From contig JAENYV010000018.1 of the NCBI GenBank assembly GCA_016841605.1, positions 1 to 64,000 on the forward strand: DNA of 64,000 nucleotides, written 5' to 3'. Position 1 is the stretch's first letter. Every line of letters begins with the position of its first letter. Source of the DNA: Dethiobacter alkaliphilus. Its GTDB lineage: Bacteria > Bacillota > Dethiobacteria > DTU022 > UBA8154. The position numbers and the translations under genes were made by a program. Below the pieces are notes generated by a model that did no database searches, was not told where the DNA came from, and saw nothing but the letters and a program-made list of their open reading frames with translations. Of the stretch, positions 9,377-19,421 are shown in pieces.

Positions 9377-11155
9377 TTATGCCAGAAGATCAAGCCTGTT
9401 ATTTGTCTTAACATCGTAAAGTCCATCTTCACAAATACGGAAAAAGGGAATAGCCGGAGAAGTGAGGGTCATCATCGGCAGATTGGTATTGGCAAAAGGA
9501 GAGCCAAGATCAGCAGCGGCCTGCTGTATTTCTTCACTTTTCTGCAGAATGTCTTCAATGGGAGCATCGCTTAAGTAGCCTCCAATTGGTAGAGGCAGTT
9601 CGGCAAGGACCTGGCCGTCGGCGCAAACTACCACGCCGCCCTGCAGCTCTGCAACTCTGTTGACAGCTAGCGCCAAATCCGAGTCATCCGCGCCGACAGC
9701 AATAATATTTGTCAGATCCCAGGCCATACTGGTGGCTATCGCCCCCCTTTTTATTTTAAATCCTTTGATTAAGCCCACAAATGACTTTCCGGGATTAGCC
9801 TTAAAATCAATACAAGCAACTTTAAGGAGGTCCCTTTCCAAATCAACGTTAATCTTTCCACTGGACAGCGGGACGACAAAGTTACTTTCCTGCGTTACGA
9901 GTTCCGTAATTTGATTGATTACGCGAACTTCTACGGAATCAACATTATCAGAAACAGTAATTACAAAATCCTCAGGCGTTAATTTTTTTGTTAAACGGAT
10001 AGCTTGGCGTGTCCAAGCGGGGAAAACATGTCTCCTCGGCTGCACAAGGAGTTCTCCCTGATGGGCGACAACCCGTCCATTGCTGATTACATACTCCGCA
10101 GCAATATTTTTCAGGTCGGGGATAATAACAATATCGGCATATTTACCCGGAGCAATCCCTCCAACAAGGTCATCTATTTTCAGGTATCTGGCGGCGTTAA
10201 TTGTGACCATTTGTATAGCTTCAACGGGATCAAAACCCAGATCAATAGCTTTTTGCAGGATGACATCCATATATCCTTCATCCACCAACTGCCTGAGAGA
10301 CACACCATCTGAAACCAGGGCCAGCCCACGCAGATCCAAGTTCTTATCTTTTATCTTTGCAATAGCTTTCAGATCCTGGCGGATTTCCCCTTCTCTTGCC
10401 AGGACATACAGTCCCAAACGCAGCCTTTCGATCGCTTCTTCCGCCGTAATGGGTTCGTGACATGAAGCAACTCCACTGGCAGCATAAGCAACAAGCTTAT
10501 TCCCTTTTGCCCCGGCAGAATGGCCGGCAACAATTTTCCTTGCCTGTAAGGCCTCTTCAAAAAACTCCAACAGCCTTTTATCCTGCTCAACCACTGGAAA
10601 CCAATATGTTTCCCCCAGTCCTAAAACATCGTCTCTTTGGAAAAGCTCTTTAAGCTGCTCTTTATTGATGACTTTCTCCCTGGTCCCGGGGCTGAGGGTA
10701 AGCATGGGCGGTATAACTCCGAAAACCTTGACCGGCTGGTCTTTACATGACTCCAGGTATTCAATAATTCCCTGGCATCCCAGGGGGAAAGCTACTTCTA
10801 TCAGCTCAGTAACAATAGTGGTTGTGCCTCCCCTCATGCCGTATCTGAGAAACTCATTTACAGAGCAATAAAAGGCCAGGTGGGCATGAGTATCGATAAA
10901 TCCGGGAACGACAATTTTCCCTGCCGCATCAATTACCTTCGTATCAGGCCCCACTGTTGGTTGAATATCCTTACCAACATAAGCGATCCGTTCTCCCTTA
11001 ACTGCCACCCCATACCCTTCAAGCAATTCTCCCGTATAAACATTGACCAATATTCCGTTAACAATGGCCAAATCGGCCTTCTCGCTACCTGAAGCTGTTC
11101 TGATTAGATCGGTCATTTTCTGAAGATTCATCAGCGGCACCTCCACTTTTTTCAC
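9377..11155 (-). CDS. ade: adenine deaminase
   Basis: 592 aa; amidohydrolase motif PGFIDTHAHL, GHSAGAKG, VSDGVSLRQLVDEGYMD; full-length Ade architecture. Confidence 0.9.
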   Translation of the reverse strand: MKKVEVPLMNLQKMTDLIRTASGSEKADLAIVNGILVNVYTGELLEGYGVAVKGERIAYVGKDIQPTVGPDTKVIDAAGKIVVPGFIDTHAHLAFYCSVNEFLRYGMRGGTTTIVTELIEVAFPLGCQGIIEYLESCKDQPVKVFGVIPPMLTLSPGTREKVINKEQLKELFQRDDVLGLGETYWFPVVEQDKRLLEFFEEALQARKIVAGHSAGAKGNKLVAYAASGVASCHEPITAEEAIERLRLGLYVLAREGEIRQDLKAIAKIKDKNLDLRGLALVSDGVSLRQLVDEGYMDVILQKAIDLGFDPVEAIQMVTINAARYLKIDDLVGGIAPGKYADIVIIPDLKNIAAEYVISNGRVVAHQGELLVQPRRHVFPAWTRQAIRLTKKLTPEDFVITVSDNVDSVEVRVINQITELVTQESNFVVPLSSGKINVDLERDLLKVACIDFKANPGKSFVGLIKGFKIKRGAIATSMAWDLTNIIAVGADDSDLALAVNRVAELQGGVVVCADGQVLAELPLPIGGYLSDAPIEDILQKSEEIQQAAADLGSPFANTNLPMMTLTSPAIPFFRICEDGLYDVKTNNRLDLLA

Positions 11156-11264
11156 ATATTTTCTGCAATTCTATCAATTTCTCCTGCATCAGCTTATAAC
11201 TTCCTCCAGTTCAGGGTGTATCAAAGGTTTAACAAAACCGCTTCTTAAAGCAGTGCCTCTGATG

Positions 11265-12530
11265 TTAGAAAAACGGCCATACCAGTGGGATAATAATAAT
11301 CGATACGATATAACAAACAATGATTAGCGGCACCCCAACTTTAACATAATCCATAAATTTAAAGCCGCCCGGCCCCAACACTAAGGTATTTGGCGGTGTG
11401 CCTATCGGTGTGGCAAAGGCACAGGATGCGCCTACTGCAATCGTCATTAAAATTGCCTGCGGACTGGCTCCGAGACCGTTAGCGATAGCATAACCAATCG
11501 GTGCTAAAAGAGTAGCGCTGGCAGTATTGGACATGAACTGGCTTAAGCCGGCAGTTAGAAAGAACAGCACAGTCATAACTAAATATGGGCCGGTATTATT
11601 GCCCATTAAGTTTAGTACGGCATCGGCCACAACCTGTCCTGCACCTGTCTGAACCATGGCCAATGCCAGCGGAAGCATGCCTGCAAAAAGAAAAATTGTT
11701 CTCCAGTCGATAGCTTTATATGCTTTTTTTTCATCAATTGTTCCCGTTAATACACATAGGAGTGCTCCAAGTGTAGCAGCTACATGCAGGGCAATTAAAT
11801 TAAGAGCCATAGTAACAACTAAGCCTATTATTATAGCCATGGAAAACCATTGTTTAAGTGGGCTTACCTCTATTTTCTGCTCTAAAACGGCAGGTGTCGA
11901 TTCTCTTGGCGGCATTGATTGTTCAGGCAGGAGTTTGCGCCCAATTGTTAGCAAATAAAGAAAACCGGCAATAGTCAGAGGTACACCAATAAGTGCAAAT
12001 TCAAAAAAACCAAACTGTTTTAAGCCGGATGTTTCCAGAACGCTATTGACAACAAGGTTTGGCGGTGTGCCGACTAAGGTTATCATGCCGCCAAGACCTG
12101 CCGCTAAAGCTAAAGGCATTAAAATTCTTGCTCGATTCCAGCCGGCAGAGTTAGCGATTCCAATAGCAACGGGCAACAACACTGCAGTAGTACCTGTATT
12201 ACTTAATACTGCTGACAGAACAGCGCAAATAATCATTATTCCCAGAGTTAACTTTGTAGCACTGCCTGATGCTGCTTTAACGACTTTATTACCTATTTGT
12301 TTTGCTACACCTGTTTCAAATAATGATGCACCAACCACGAACATGCCGGCGAACAGCACGACATTTGAGTTGGAAAGCCCGCTAAAAGCCTGCTGAGGTG
12401 TTAAAATACCTGTTAACGTTAGTGCTACGGGTACACTCATGGCTGTAACTGCCAGAGGGATTATTTCTAAAATAAACAATATTGCAGCGACAGCTAAGAT
12501 AACTAAAGTTGTTGTTGAAGCTTCCATCAT
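11265..12530 (-). CDS. SLC13/DASS-family anion permease
   Basis: 421 aa polytopic protein; VGTPPNLVVNS and IGTPPNTLVLGPGG motifs. Confidence 0.85.
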   Translation of the reverse strand: MMEASTTTLVILAVAAILFILEIIPLAVTAMSVPVALTLTGILTPQQAFSGLSNSNVVLFAGMFVVGASLFETGVAKQIGNKVVKAASGSATKLTLGIMIICAVLSAVLSNTGTTAVLLPVAIGIANSAGWNRARILMPLALAAGLGGMITLVGTPPNLVVNSVLETSGLKQFGFFEFALIGVPLTIAGFLYLLTIGRKLLPEQSMPPRESTPAVLEQKIEVSPLKQWFSMAIIIGLVVTMALNLIALHVAATLGALLCVLTGTIDEKKAYKAIDWRTIFLFAGMLPLALAMVQTGAGQVVADAVLNLMGNNTGPYLVMTVLFFLTAGLSQFMSNTASATLLAPIGYAIANGLGASPQAILMTIAVGASCAFATPIGTPPNTLVLGPGGFKFMDYVKVGVPLIIVCYIVSIIIIPLVWPFF

Positions 12531-12786
12531 CTCATCCCCCAGTTTAGTAGAACACTAAAATGCTTGATTAATAGGAATACTCTATCACAAAATTGGCTTA
12601 AAAAGTAGCCTCAGACCCTCTTTTAATATGTACGGATTCGATAATAATGCTATATTATAGGAAATTGCTTTTTTTTGTCAGAAAGCTTCTGAGGGATATC
12701 ATCAGCAAATTGTTTGGCCAATTAGCATCCTCCCTCTATTAACCCGTATAACAGCATATCACCCCTTGCCGCTTTTATACAATAAT

Positions 12787-12825
12787 AAACTCAGCCTTCG
12801 CATATTTGTCTCGAAGGCTGAGTTT
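12787..12825. terminator. hairpin terminator (potentially bidirectional)
   Basis: AAACTCAGCCTTCG-catatttgtct-CGAAGGCTGAGTTT perfect 14-bp stem. Confidence 0.7.
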
Positions 12826-12992
12826 ACATGTATGGGAATAAGACTAAACCCCTAACATACCCATACTTTTGATAACCTTATCTTTGTGTAAAAATACACA
12901 AAATTACAGCCCGGTGTTTTGCCACATTTCCGGCATTTCAAGTCATAGGTGGAATTCAAGATATAGAGGTAATAAAAAAGATCCTGCGTCAT

Positions 12993-13631
12993 TTATTTAA
13001 AAAGTCTCGGGAAATCATAAATTCCATTCCATTGTTTAAATCTCTTTACCGACTTCTCAAATCCATCGTCTTCTATCGGTTCAGCTAAATTAAAAAATTT
13101 GCTGTTAGCTGTACATCCTCCCCTTCCTTCCCCTATATATATCATAATACAATCAGTATTGATAATTCTCATTGTTTTTAATATTTCCGTTGCTGTGTTG
13201 TCCATAAACGGCCAAGATAAGATAACTATATCTGTTTCTCTTCCATACTTTTTTACTGCACTGATAGCATCGATTTTTTCTACTTCTATCCACATCATAT
13301 TGTCTTCTTTCCAAAAATAACTGAAATTATCATCACCGGAAAAATTATCTGTTGGTATAATTCTTGTATTTTGCTTCATTAAGGCATAAGCTAATGCTCC
13401 GGAACCTGACATTACTTCAAGACAATTTCTATCACCTATCCATACACTTAATGGAACTATCCAATCATTCGCTATTAGGGCATATCCCATGTTATCGATC
13501 ACTATATCCCTTAACCCATAATTGTCTATATCCGGATCAAATCTGCTTAACAGCGACTCTGGGTAAGAATCTGGTATTATCTTATTTTTTATCATCTCTA
13601 TAATCTTATTTACTTCCTCGGGAAAATGCAT
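12993..13631 (-). CDS. SAM-dependent methyltransferase-like protein
   Basis: 212 aa; CLEVMSGSGALAYAL (motif I-like) and DIVILSWPFMDNTA. Confidence 0.55.
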   Translation of the reverse strand: MHFPEEVNKIIEMIKNKIIPDSYPESLLSRFDPDIDNYGLRDIVIDNMGYALIANDWIVPLSVWIGDRNCLEVMSGSGALAYALMKQNTRIIPTDNFSGDDNFSYFWKEDNMMWIEVEKIDAISAVKKYGRETDIVILSWPFMDNTATEILKTMRIINTDCIMIYIGEGRGGCTANSKFFNLAEPIEDDGFEKSVKRFKQWNGIYDFPRLFK

Positions 13632-13900
13632 AGTTTCACCTCTGTGGCAAATATTTCAGCTTAAAGGTGGTGTTCCCAAAAACGTACAATTTGTGACAGA
13701 CTATTAAGGCTTCAATCCTTCAGGCCCAAAGTACCAAATATTCCGGATCGTATTTCGCCAAGCTGATATATTCAACATCAGTAAGTTTTCATCTTTCCTT
13801 TAATGGTATGGTCCGTATCCCTGCTGCCAACATTGTTTTACGGCAAAAATTGCATTATCTACGGGCTGCTTTAGTTTGGTTCATGTTGCTCAAAGCGCCT

Positions 13901-14974
13901 CTATTCGGGGATATTGGGTAAAGTGGTTAGCTGTCCTTTGTAGTTCTTAAGGGTGTATTCCTTTTCACCTCTGTTTATGATGTAATAGTCAGGCATCAAT
14001 GGTATTTTACCGATATTGGTAGCCACGACATACATCGGCTGGGCCAGCCCTGTCGTGTGCCCCCTAAGGCTATCCCTGATAAGCTCCGCGCCTTTTTCAA
14101 TGGGAGTTCTGAAATGGTCTATTCCCGGCGCGGGTTCGTTGTAAAATACATAATAGGGCCTGATCCTTATTGTTAACAGTTTTTGATGCAAATCCTTGAA
14201 AGACTTTAAGTCATCATTAATTCCTTTTAATAAAACAGCCTGGTTGCCGACATTAACACCACATGAGAGCAGATCATAAACCGCCCTGGCAGTCTGTTCA
14301 GTAATTTCCTTGGCATGGTTACACTGCGTATTTAACCAAATAGGCACCTTGTGGAAACCGCCCAGCACTTTCTGCAGTTTTGCCGTGATTCTCTGAGGTA
14401 AAACAACGGGTAGACGGCTGCCGAAACGGATCATTTGAATGTGAGGTATTTCACGGAGTTTTCTTACAATGTATTCGATTTTTTCGTCCGAAAGCAGCAG
14501 TGGATCACCACCGGTAACCAGCACGTCCCTTATTTCGGAGTGCTCCCTAATCCACTCCAGCCCCTGATCAATATCAAAGTGCAGTTGCAACGATTTGTCA
14601 ACCACAAGCTCTTTGCGAAAACAATGTCTGCAATAATTGGCGCAGGTATTCATTACGGTAAAAGCAATCCGGTCGTAATACTGCCGGGCTATAGTGTCGG
14701 GTCTTTTTTCCTCATTGGACCTGTTTTCTTTATAAACAAGGTAGTTTTCAATACCGTACCGGTTTTCTTTCTCCTTTAAGGATGGGATGACTTGTTTACG
14801 AATAGGGCAGGCTGGGTCATCGCGGTCCATGAGTGAAGCGAAATAAGGGGTTGTTCCCCACCTGGTATGCAAGGTTTCAATGGCTTCTTTTTCCTCGGGT
14901 GTAATGTTGATAAATTCCTTGAGCTTTTCAAGATTGTCGACATGGTTTTGCATCTGATATTGCCATTCTTCCAT
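13901..14974 (-). CDS. KamA-family radical SAM protein (lysine/glutamate 2,3-aminomutase-like)
   Basis: 357 aa; CANYCRHCFRK radical SAM motif, VTGGDPLLLSD, RFGSRLPVVLPQRI. Confidence 0.85.
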   Translation of the reverse strand: MEEWQYQMQNHVDNLEKLKEFINITPEEKEAIETLHTRWGTTPYFASLMDRDDPACPIRKQVIPSLKEKENRYGIENYLVYKENRSNEEKRPDTIARQYYDRIAFTVMNTCANYCRHCFRKELVVDKSLQLHFDIDQGLEWIREHSEIRDVLVTGGDPLLLSDEKIEYIVRKLREIPHIQMIRFGSRLPVVLPQRITAKLQKVLGGFHKVPIWLNTQCNHAKEITEQTARAVYDLLSCGVNVGNQAVLLKGINDDLKSFKDLHQKLLTIRIRPYYVFYNEPAPGIDHFRTPIEKGAELIRDSLRGHTTGLAQPMYVVATNIGKIPLMPDYYIINRGEKEYTLKNYKGQLTTLPNIPE

Positions 14975-15229
14975 TTCTCAAATTCCTCCCGGCCGGTTAA
15001 TGTTTTGATGTGAATAATGTTTATTACAAATGTCATTACTTACAGGATTCTATGTATGGTGGAATTTCTCCTACATAGTTAATTAAAATTTAAAAAAAAG
15101 CAAAGTGCGAAGCCACCAAAGCTAAGCGAATTAAAAACTTGTTAAAAAGAACATTAAATTGAAGGATTTTCTTAAAAAAAATAGAAAATCTATAAATAAA
15201 GTTTTTATAATCTAGAAGGGGGTTTTGTA

Positions 15230-16051
15230 GTGAATTTTTTAAAAAAAACTGGTTTGTTGCTGATGGTCTTACTGCTGGCTGTCAGCCTCACCGCTTGCAG
15301 TTCTCCGGAAACGGATGAACAATCAGCAGAGGGAAGTAACGATGGCACTACTGAAAAAACACTTGTGGTAGGAACAGACACAAGTTTTGTGCCATTCGAA
15401 TTCCTTAACCCGGAAACCGGAGAATATGATGGCTTTGACATTGATTTATGGGCAGCTATTGCAGAAGAACTCGGTCTTAAATATGAGATAAAACCCATGG
15501 ACTTTAATGGTCTAATACCCGCACTGCAAGCGAAATCCATTGATTTAGCCCTGGCAGGCATGACAATCAAGGAAGAGCGCAAGGAAAAGGTTGATTTTGC
15601 TGTTCCCTACTATGACGCCGGTCTGTTGGTGCTTGTACGGGAGGACAATTCGGAAATCAATGGTGTGGACGACCTGGAAGGAAAAATCGTTGCTACGAAA
15701 ACAGGGACAACAAGCTATGATTATTCGGTTACAGTAGAGGGTGTCAAGGAAGTTAAACCTTTCCCCAATATTGACGGTGCTTATCTCGAGCTACTTAGCG
15801 GCAGTGCGGATGCGGTAATTTTTGATTCACCAAGCGTGCTTTATTACTTTGCCAATGCCGGAAAGGGAAAAGTAAAACCTGTCGGTGACCTCCTGGAAGG
15901 GCAGCAGTACGGCATTGCTTTCCCCAAGGGAAGCTCGCTTGTGGAAGATGTAAACCAGGTAATGGAAACATTTTTTGAAAATGGAAAATATGATGAAATC
16001 TACGAAAAGTGGTTCGGTCAAAAACCGAAAAGCAGACCTGCCGCATCATAA
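15230..16051 (+). CDS. polar amino-acid ABC transporter substrate-binding lipoprotein
   Basis: lipobox LTACSS; TDTSFVPFEF..GFDIDLW family 3 SBP signature. Confidence 0.9.
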   Translation: MNFLKKTGLLLMVLLLAVSLTACSSPETDEQSAEGSNDGTTEKTLVVGTDTSFVPFEFLNPETGEYDGFDIDLWAAIAEELGLKYEIKPMDFNGLIPALQAKSIDLALAGMTIKEERKEKVDFAVPYYDAGLLVLVREDNSEINGVDDLEGKIVATKTGTTSYDYSVTVEGVKEVKPFPNIDGAYLELLSGSADAVIFDSPSVLYYFANAGKGKVKPVGDLLEGQQYGIAFPKGSSLVEDVNQVMETFFENGKYDEIYEKWFGQKPKSRPAAS

Positions 16052-16067
16052 TAGTAATTACTATAAG

Positions 16068-16096
16068 GAGAGCGTAACAAGATCAGTTACGCTCTC
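16068..16096 (+). terminator. intercistronic hairpin between SBP and permease genes
   Basis: perfect 11-bp stem GAGAGCGTAAC-AAGATCA-GTTACGCTCTC followed by TTCTTTC. Confidence 0.7.
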
Positions 16097-16136
16097 TTCT
16101 TTCCCTAACAAATTAAGCGAATAATGAGGTGTTATT

Positions 16137-16811
16137 TTGGGTTTGGATCTAAATTGGGGTTTGGCCATTAACGCTTTACCCCTATTGCTTGAAGGAATGA
16201 AGTTGACAATTATCATTGCTGTTGTCGGTTTGTTTTTCGGCTTTTTCCTGGGGGCAGCAGCGGGCCTTGCCAGGACAAGCAAGAATAAGATACTCTCCGG
16301 CATCGCAACAATATACGTGGAAGCAATACGCGGCACCCCCATTCTAGTGCAGGCCCTGTATCTTTATTTTGGTGTAAATCAGGTGTTAATATATGCCCTG
16401 GGCTGGAAAATAGAGAGTGTCCCGGCAGGAATCCTTGCTATCGCCATTAATTCAGGAGCTTATATTTCAGAAATCGTCCGGGGGGCTATTCAGTCTATTG
16501 AGAAAGGACAGGTGGAAGCCGGCCGTTCATTGGGACTCAGTAGCTTTAAAACTTTTTACTATATTGTCTGGCCGCAAGCTTTTAAACGAATGATTCCTTC
16601 CCTTGGTAATCAATTTATTATCAGCCTCAAGGATACTTCCCTTTTTGCCTTTATCGCTGTCGGTGAGCTTGTGAGGCAGGGACAGATCGCAATCGCAGTC
16701 ACCTTTGCCGCTTTTGAGATATATACTGTGATTGCCGCTTTGTATCTGCTCATGACTTTACCTATTTCCATTGTTCTGAGGCATATTGAAAGGAGGTTGG
16801 ATGTCAATTGA
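16137..16811 (+). CDS. amino-acid ABC transporter permease
   Basis: HisM/GlnP-type; [40 protein letters not shown]. Initiates at TTG/GTG-like codon; ORF track start used. Confidence 0.88.
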   Translation: MGLDLNWGLAINALPLLLEGMKLTIIIAVVGLFFGFFLGAAAGLARTSKNKILSGIATIYVEAIRGTPILVQALYLYFGVNQVLIYALGWKIESVPAGILAIAINSGAYISEIVRGAIQSIEKGQVEAGRSLGLSSFKTFYYIVWPQAFKRMIPSLGNQFIISLKDTSLFAFIAVGELVRQGQIAIAVTFAAFEIYTVIAALYLLMTLPISIVLRHIERRLDVN

Positions 16812-17563
16812 TTATCACAGTAGAAAATTTACATAAAAAATTTGGCTCACTTGAAGTTTTACGCGGCATAAGCTGCAAGGTTAAAGAACGTGAAGTAGTT
16901 TGCATGATCGGCCCTTCCGGTTCGGGTAAAAGTACATTTCTTCGATGCCTGAACTTATTGGAAAGTATTACGTCCGGCAAAGTGATTGTAAACGGACATG
17001 ACCTTGCCGACCCTAAAACAGATATTAACAAGGTTAGAGCTGAACTGGGTATGGTGTTTCAGCAGTTCAATCTTTTTCCCCATATGACCGTTTTACAAAA
17101 CGTTACCATGGCTCCGATAAAAGTTCTGGGAACCCCCAAACGTAAAGCTGCTGAAAAAGCTCTGCAGCTATTGGACAAGGTAGGGTTAGGGGATAAGGCG
17201 GACGTCTACCCCAGCAAGCTTTCCGGGGGGCAGATGCAGCGTGTCGCCATTGCCCGTGCTCTGGCAATGAACCCCAAGATAATGCTGTTTGATGAGCCGA
17301 CTTCCGCCCTTGACCCTGAACTGGTCGGAGAGGTTCTTGCTGTTATGCAGGATCTGGCACGCGAAGGGATGACCATGATGGTTGTGACACATGAGATGGG
17401 ATTTGCCCGTGAAGTGGCCGACAGGGTAATCTTTATCGACCAGGGGGTAATAGTTGAGGAAGATACCCCGGCTAACATTTTTTCAAATCCGCGCCATAAG
17501 AGAACCCGGACTTTTCTGGGCAAAATCATTAAAGGAGATGGAGTTCAGGGACAGTCCGGCTAG
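16808..17563 (+). CDS. amino-acid ABC transporter ATP-binding protein
   Basis: Walker [10 protein letters not shown], signature [15 protein letters not shown], Walker [15 protein letters not shown]. Confidence 0.93.
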   Translation: MIITVENLHKKFGSLEVLRGISCKVKEREVVCMIGPSGSGKSTFLRCLNLLESITSGKVIVNGHDLADPKTDINKVRAELGMVFQQFNLFPHMTVLQNVTMAPIKVLGTPKRKAAEKALQLLDKVGLGDKADVYPSKLSGGQMQRVAIARALAMNPKIMLFDEPTSALDPELVGEVLAVMQDLAREGMTMMVVTHEMGFAREVADRVIFIDQGVIVEEDTPANIFSNPRHKRTRTFLGKIIKGDGVQGQSG

Positions 17564-17584
17564 ATTAAAAATTTCTACTTACCT

Positions 17585-17671
17585 TTTCTCTTTCACCTTT
17601 AAAAACGACCTCTCTACCCCCTCAGGTTCATCTCCGGCACTTTCTCATGCCAATGTAGCCGGCAATTTATA
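17585..17671 (-). pseudogene. degenerate fragment of an RND efflux permease gene
   Basis: high identity by eye to 28195-28275 inside the intact RND gene (shared CAGGTTCATCTCCGGCA.TTTCTCATGC.CAATGTA.CCGGCAAT) with indels and stops. Confidence 0.65.
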
Positions 17672-17715
17672 GACCCTGCTTGACATTGAAAGCAGCAAAC
17701 ACCCTTCCCGGAGAT

Positions 17716-18534
17716 TTACACAAGGCAAGAGGTTAAAGACATTTTTACATCTTCAACGGTATATCTTTTAGCGATGATAGAAAGTCCGCTTTTTGCCAGA
17801 GCAGGTTGTTTTTCGGTCACAAAACTGCTGAAAAGAAACGGGACGGTATAACCGTATCCCTGGGTATGTGAGAGACATTTTTTTGATACCTGCCGCATGA
17901 ATTTATTAAATTCGGATAGGAGTATTTTGTCGGTGAAGTGGTCTGCCTTTTTCCCGGATTTCCAGCCGACCAGACTGCCAAGGGCCTCCCTGGTCATGCT
18001 ATAAATAAGCAGAATCCGATGTTGGCCTGACACCAGCATCTGGCCAAAGAAGTCACAACCGTCATCTGCGTCCGGACCGGCGGTATCATTTTCTTCAACA
18101 TCCGAACCTGTTATTTCGGCGATAAGATTTTTTGTGTTGATTAAAAACATGTATCTTAAAGATGCGCTGACATCAATGCGTTCCAGGATTTTTTTAGTAA
18201 TATCTTCCTGTGTGAAAGGTTTAACCAGGTATTGAGAAGCCCCGGCCTGAACGGCCTTGATAATATTTTCCCGTTCATTTATGGCAGTCGTCATAACAAC
18301 CGGAATATCTTTATACTCCGGTTGTTTTTTGATATAGTTTAAAAATTCCAGCCCGCTCATTTTGGGCATATTCCAATCCAGAAAGATTAAATCGATTTTG
18401 CCCCCGGTTTCTCTTAAAACCTGCAGGGCTTCCTCCCCGTTTGCCGCCTCAAAAAAATCAGCGTCCAGAGATTTGGCCGCCCTGGCCACCATCTTTCTGA
18501 CAACTACAATATCATCAACAGAGAGTATATTCAT
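17716..18534 (-). CDS. response regulator receiver protein with C-terminal CheX-like domain
   Basis: REC domain (DLIFLDWNMPKMSG, KPFTQED) plus about 150 aa C-terminal region. Confidence 0.7.
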   Translation of the reverse strand: MNILSVDDIVVVRKMVARAAKSLDADFFEAANGEEALQVLRETGGKIDLIFLDWNMPKMSGLEFLNYIKKQPEYKDIPVVMTTAINERENIIKAVQAGASQYLVKPFTQEDITKKILERIDVSASLRYMFLINTKNLIAEITGSDVEENDTAGPDADDGCDFFGQMLVSGQHRILLIYSMTREALGSLVGWKSGKKADHFTDKILLSEFNKFMRQVSKKCLSHTQGYGYTVPFLFSSFVTEKQPALAKSGLSIIAKRYTVEDVKMSLTSCLV

Positions 18535-18548
18535 CTTTTCCCACCTTC

Positions 18549-19421
18549 TTAACTGCTTGAATTACGTTTTAAGTAGTAAACTCCACCTTTATAGTTTTTC
18601 AGCAAAAAGCGTTCCCTGTGATCGGAAAATATTTCTGAATTACCAAGCAATAACACCCCCTCCGGGTTCAATGCCGCTGCCGTTTTATTTAAAACTTCCC
18701 TGCCGAAATTATCCACAAAATAGATGGTTACATAACGGCACATAATCAGATCAAAATTGCCCAGCAGGATAAATGATTGACCTAAATTAAACTGCTGGAA
18801 GTTGATCCGGTCTTTTATCCTTTGCTCCACTGTCCAGAAACGGCCTTCTTGCTTAAAATGGTTATTTCTGAAAAAATCATTCAACCCCCTGCCCACAGTA
18901 ATGCTATCATAACTGCCTTTTTGGGCAATTCTTAAAACTGAGGGGGAAATGTCTGTTGCTAATATCTCAAAATCAGTCAAACCGATATCTTTAATGTTAT
19001 GCTGCCTGAGGTGCTGATCTATGCACATGACAGTGGAATAAGGCTCCTGCCCTGTGGAACAAGCCGCACTCCAGATCCGCACCCGGGTTCTTTTGCCCTG
19101 GCGCAGTTCAGTTATATATTGCGGCAGAAGCACTTCGTCCAGAAGTAGCCAGGGGCTCTTATCCCTAAACCAGTAGGTTTCTTTAATGGTGACGGCATCT
19201 ATAACTTTTTCCGCTAATTCCTGATTATTACCCTGCTCCTTGAGCTTGGAGTATAAAGAAAGATAACTTTTGATGCCCTGCTCTTTGAGCAGCTTTGATA
19301 ACCTGCTGTGAAGAAGATAGGTTTTACTTTCCGGAAAATGAATACCGCAATAATTCTTAATAAATTTTTGCAGCAAGAGAAACTCCTGAGGGGAAATTTG
19401 GGCACTCACCATTTCGAGCAC
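18549..19421 (-). CDS. cheR: chemotaxis protein methyltransferase CheR
   Basis: 290 aa; RIWSAACSTGQEPYS, ATDISPSVL, FDLIMCRYVTIYF. Confidence 0.93.
   Translation of the reverse strand: MLEMVSAQISPQEFLLLQKFIKNYCGIHFPESKTYLLHSRLSKLLKEQGIKSYLSLYSKLKEQGNNQELAEKVIDAVTIKETYWFRDKSPWLLLDEVLLPQYITELRQGKRTRVRIWSAACSTGQEPYSTVMCIDQHLRQHNIKDIGLTDFEILATDISPSVLRIAQKGSYDSITVGRGLNDFFRNNHFKQEGRFWTVEQRIKDRINFQQFNLGQSFILLGNFDLIMCRYVTIYFVDNFGREVLNKTAAALNPEGVLLLGNSEIFSDHRERFLLKNYKGGVYYLKRNSSS

Noticed and set aside
13640-13880. Possible decayed gene (peptide LTDVEYISLAKYDPEYLVLWA on minus strand)
   Set aside because: Only about 20 plausible residues before a stop; no family recognised and no flanking repeats, so not called.
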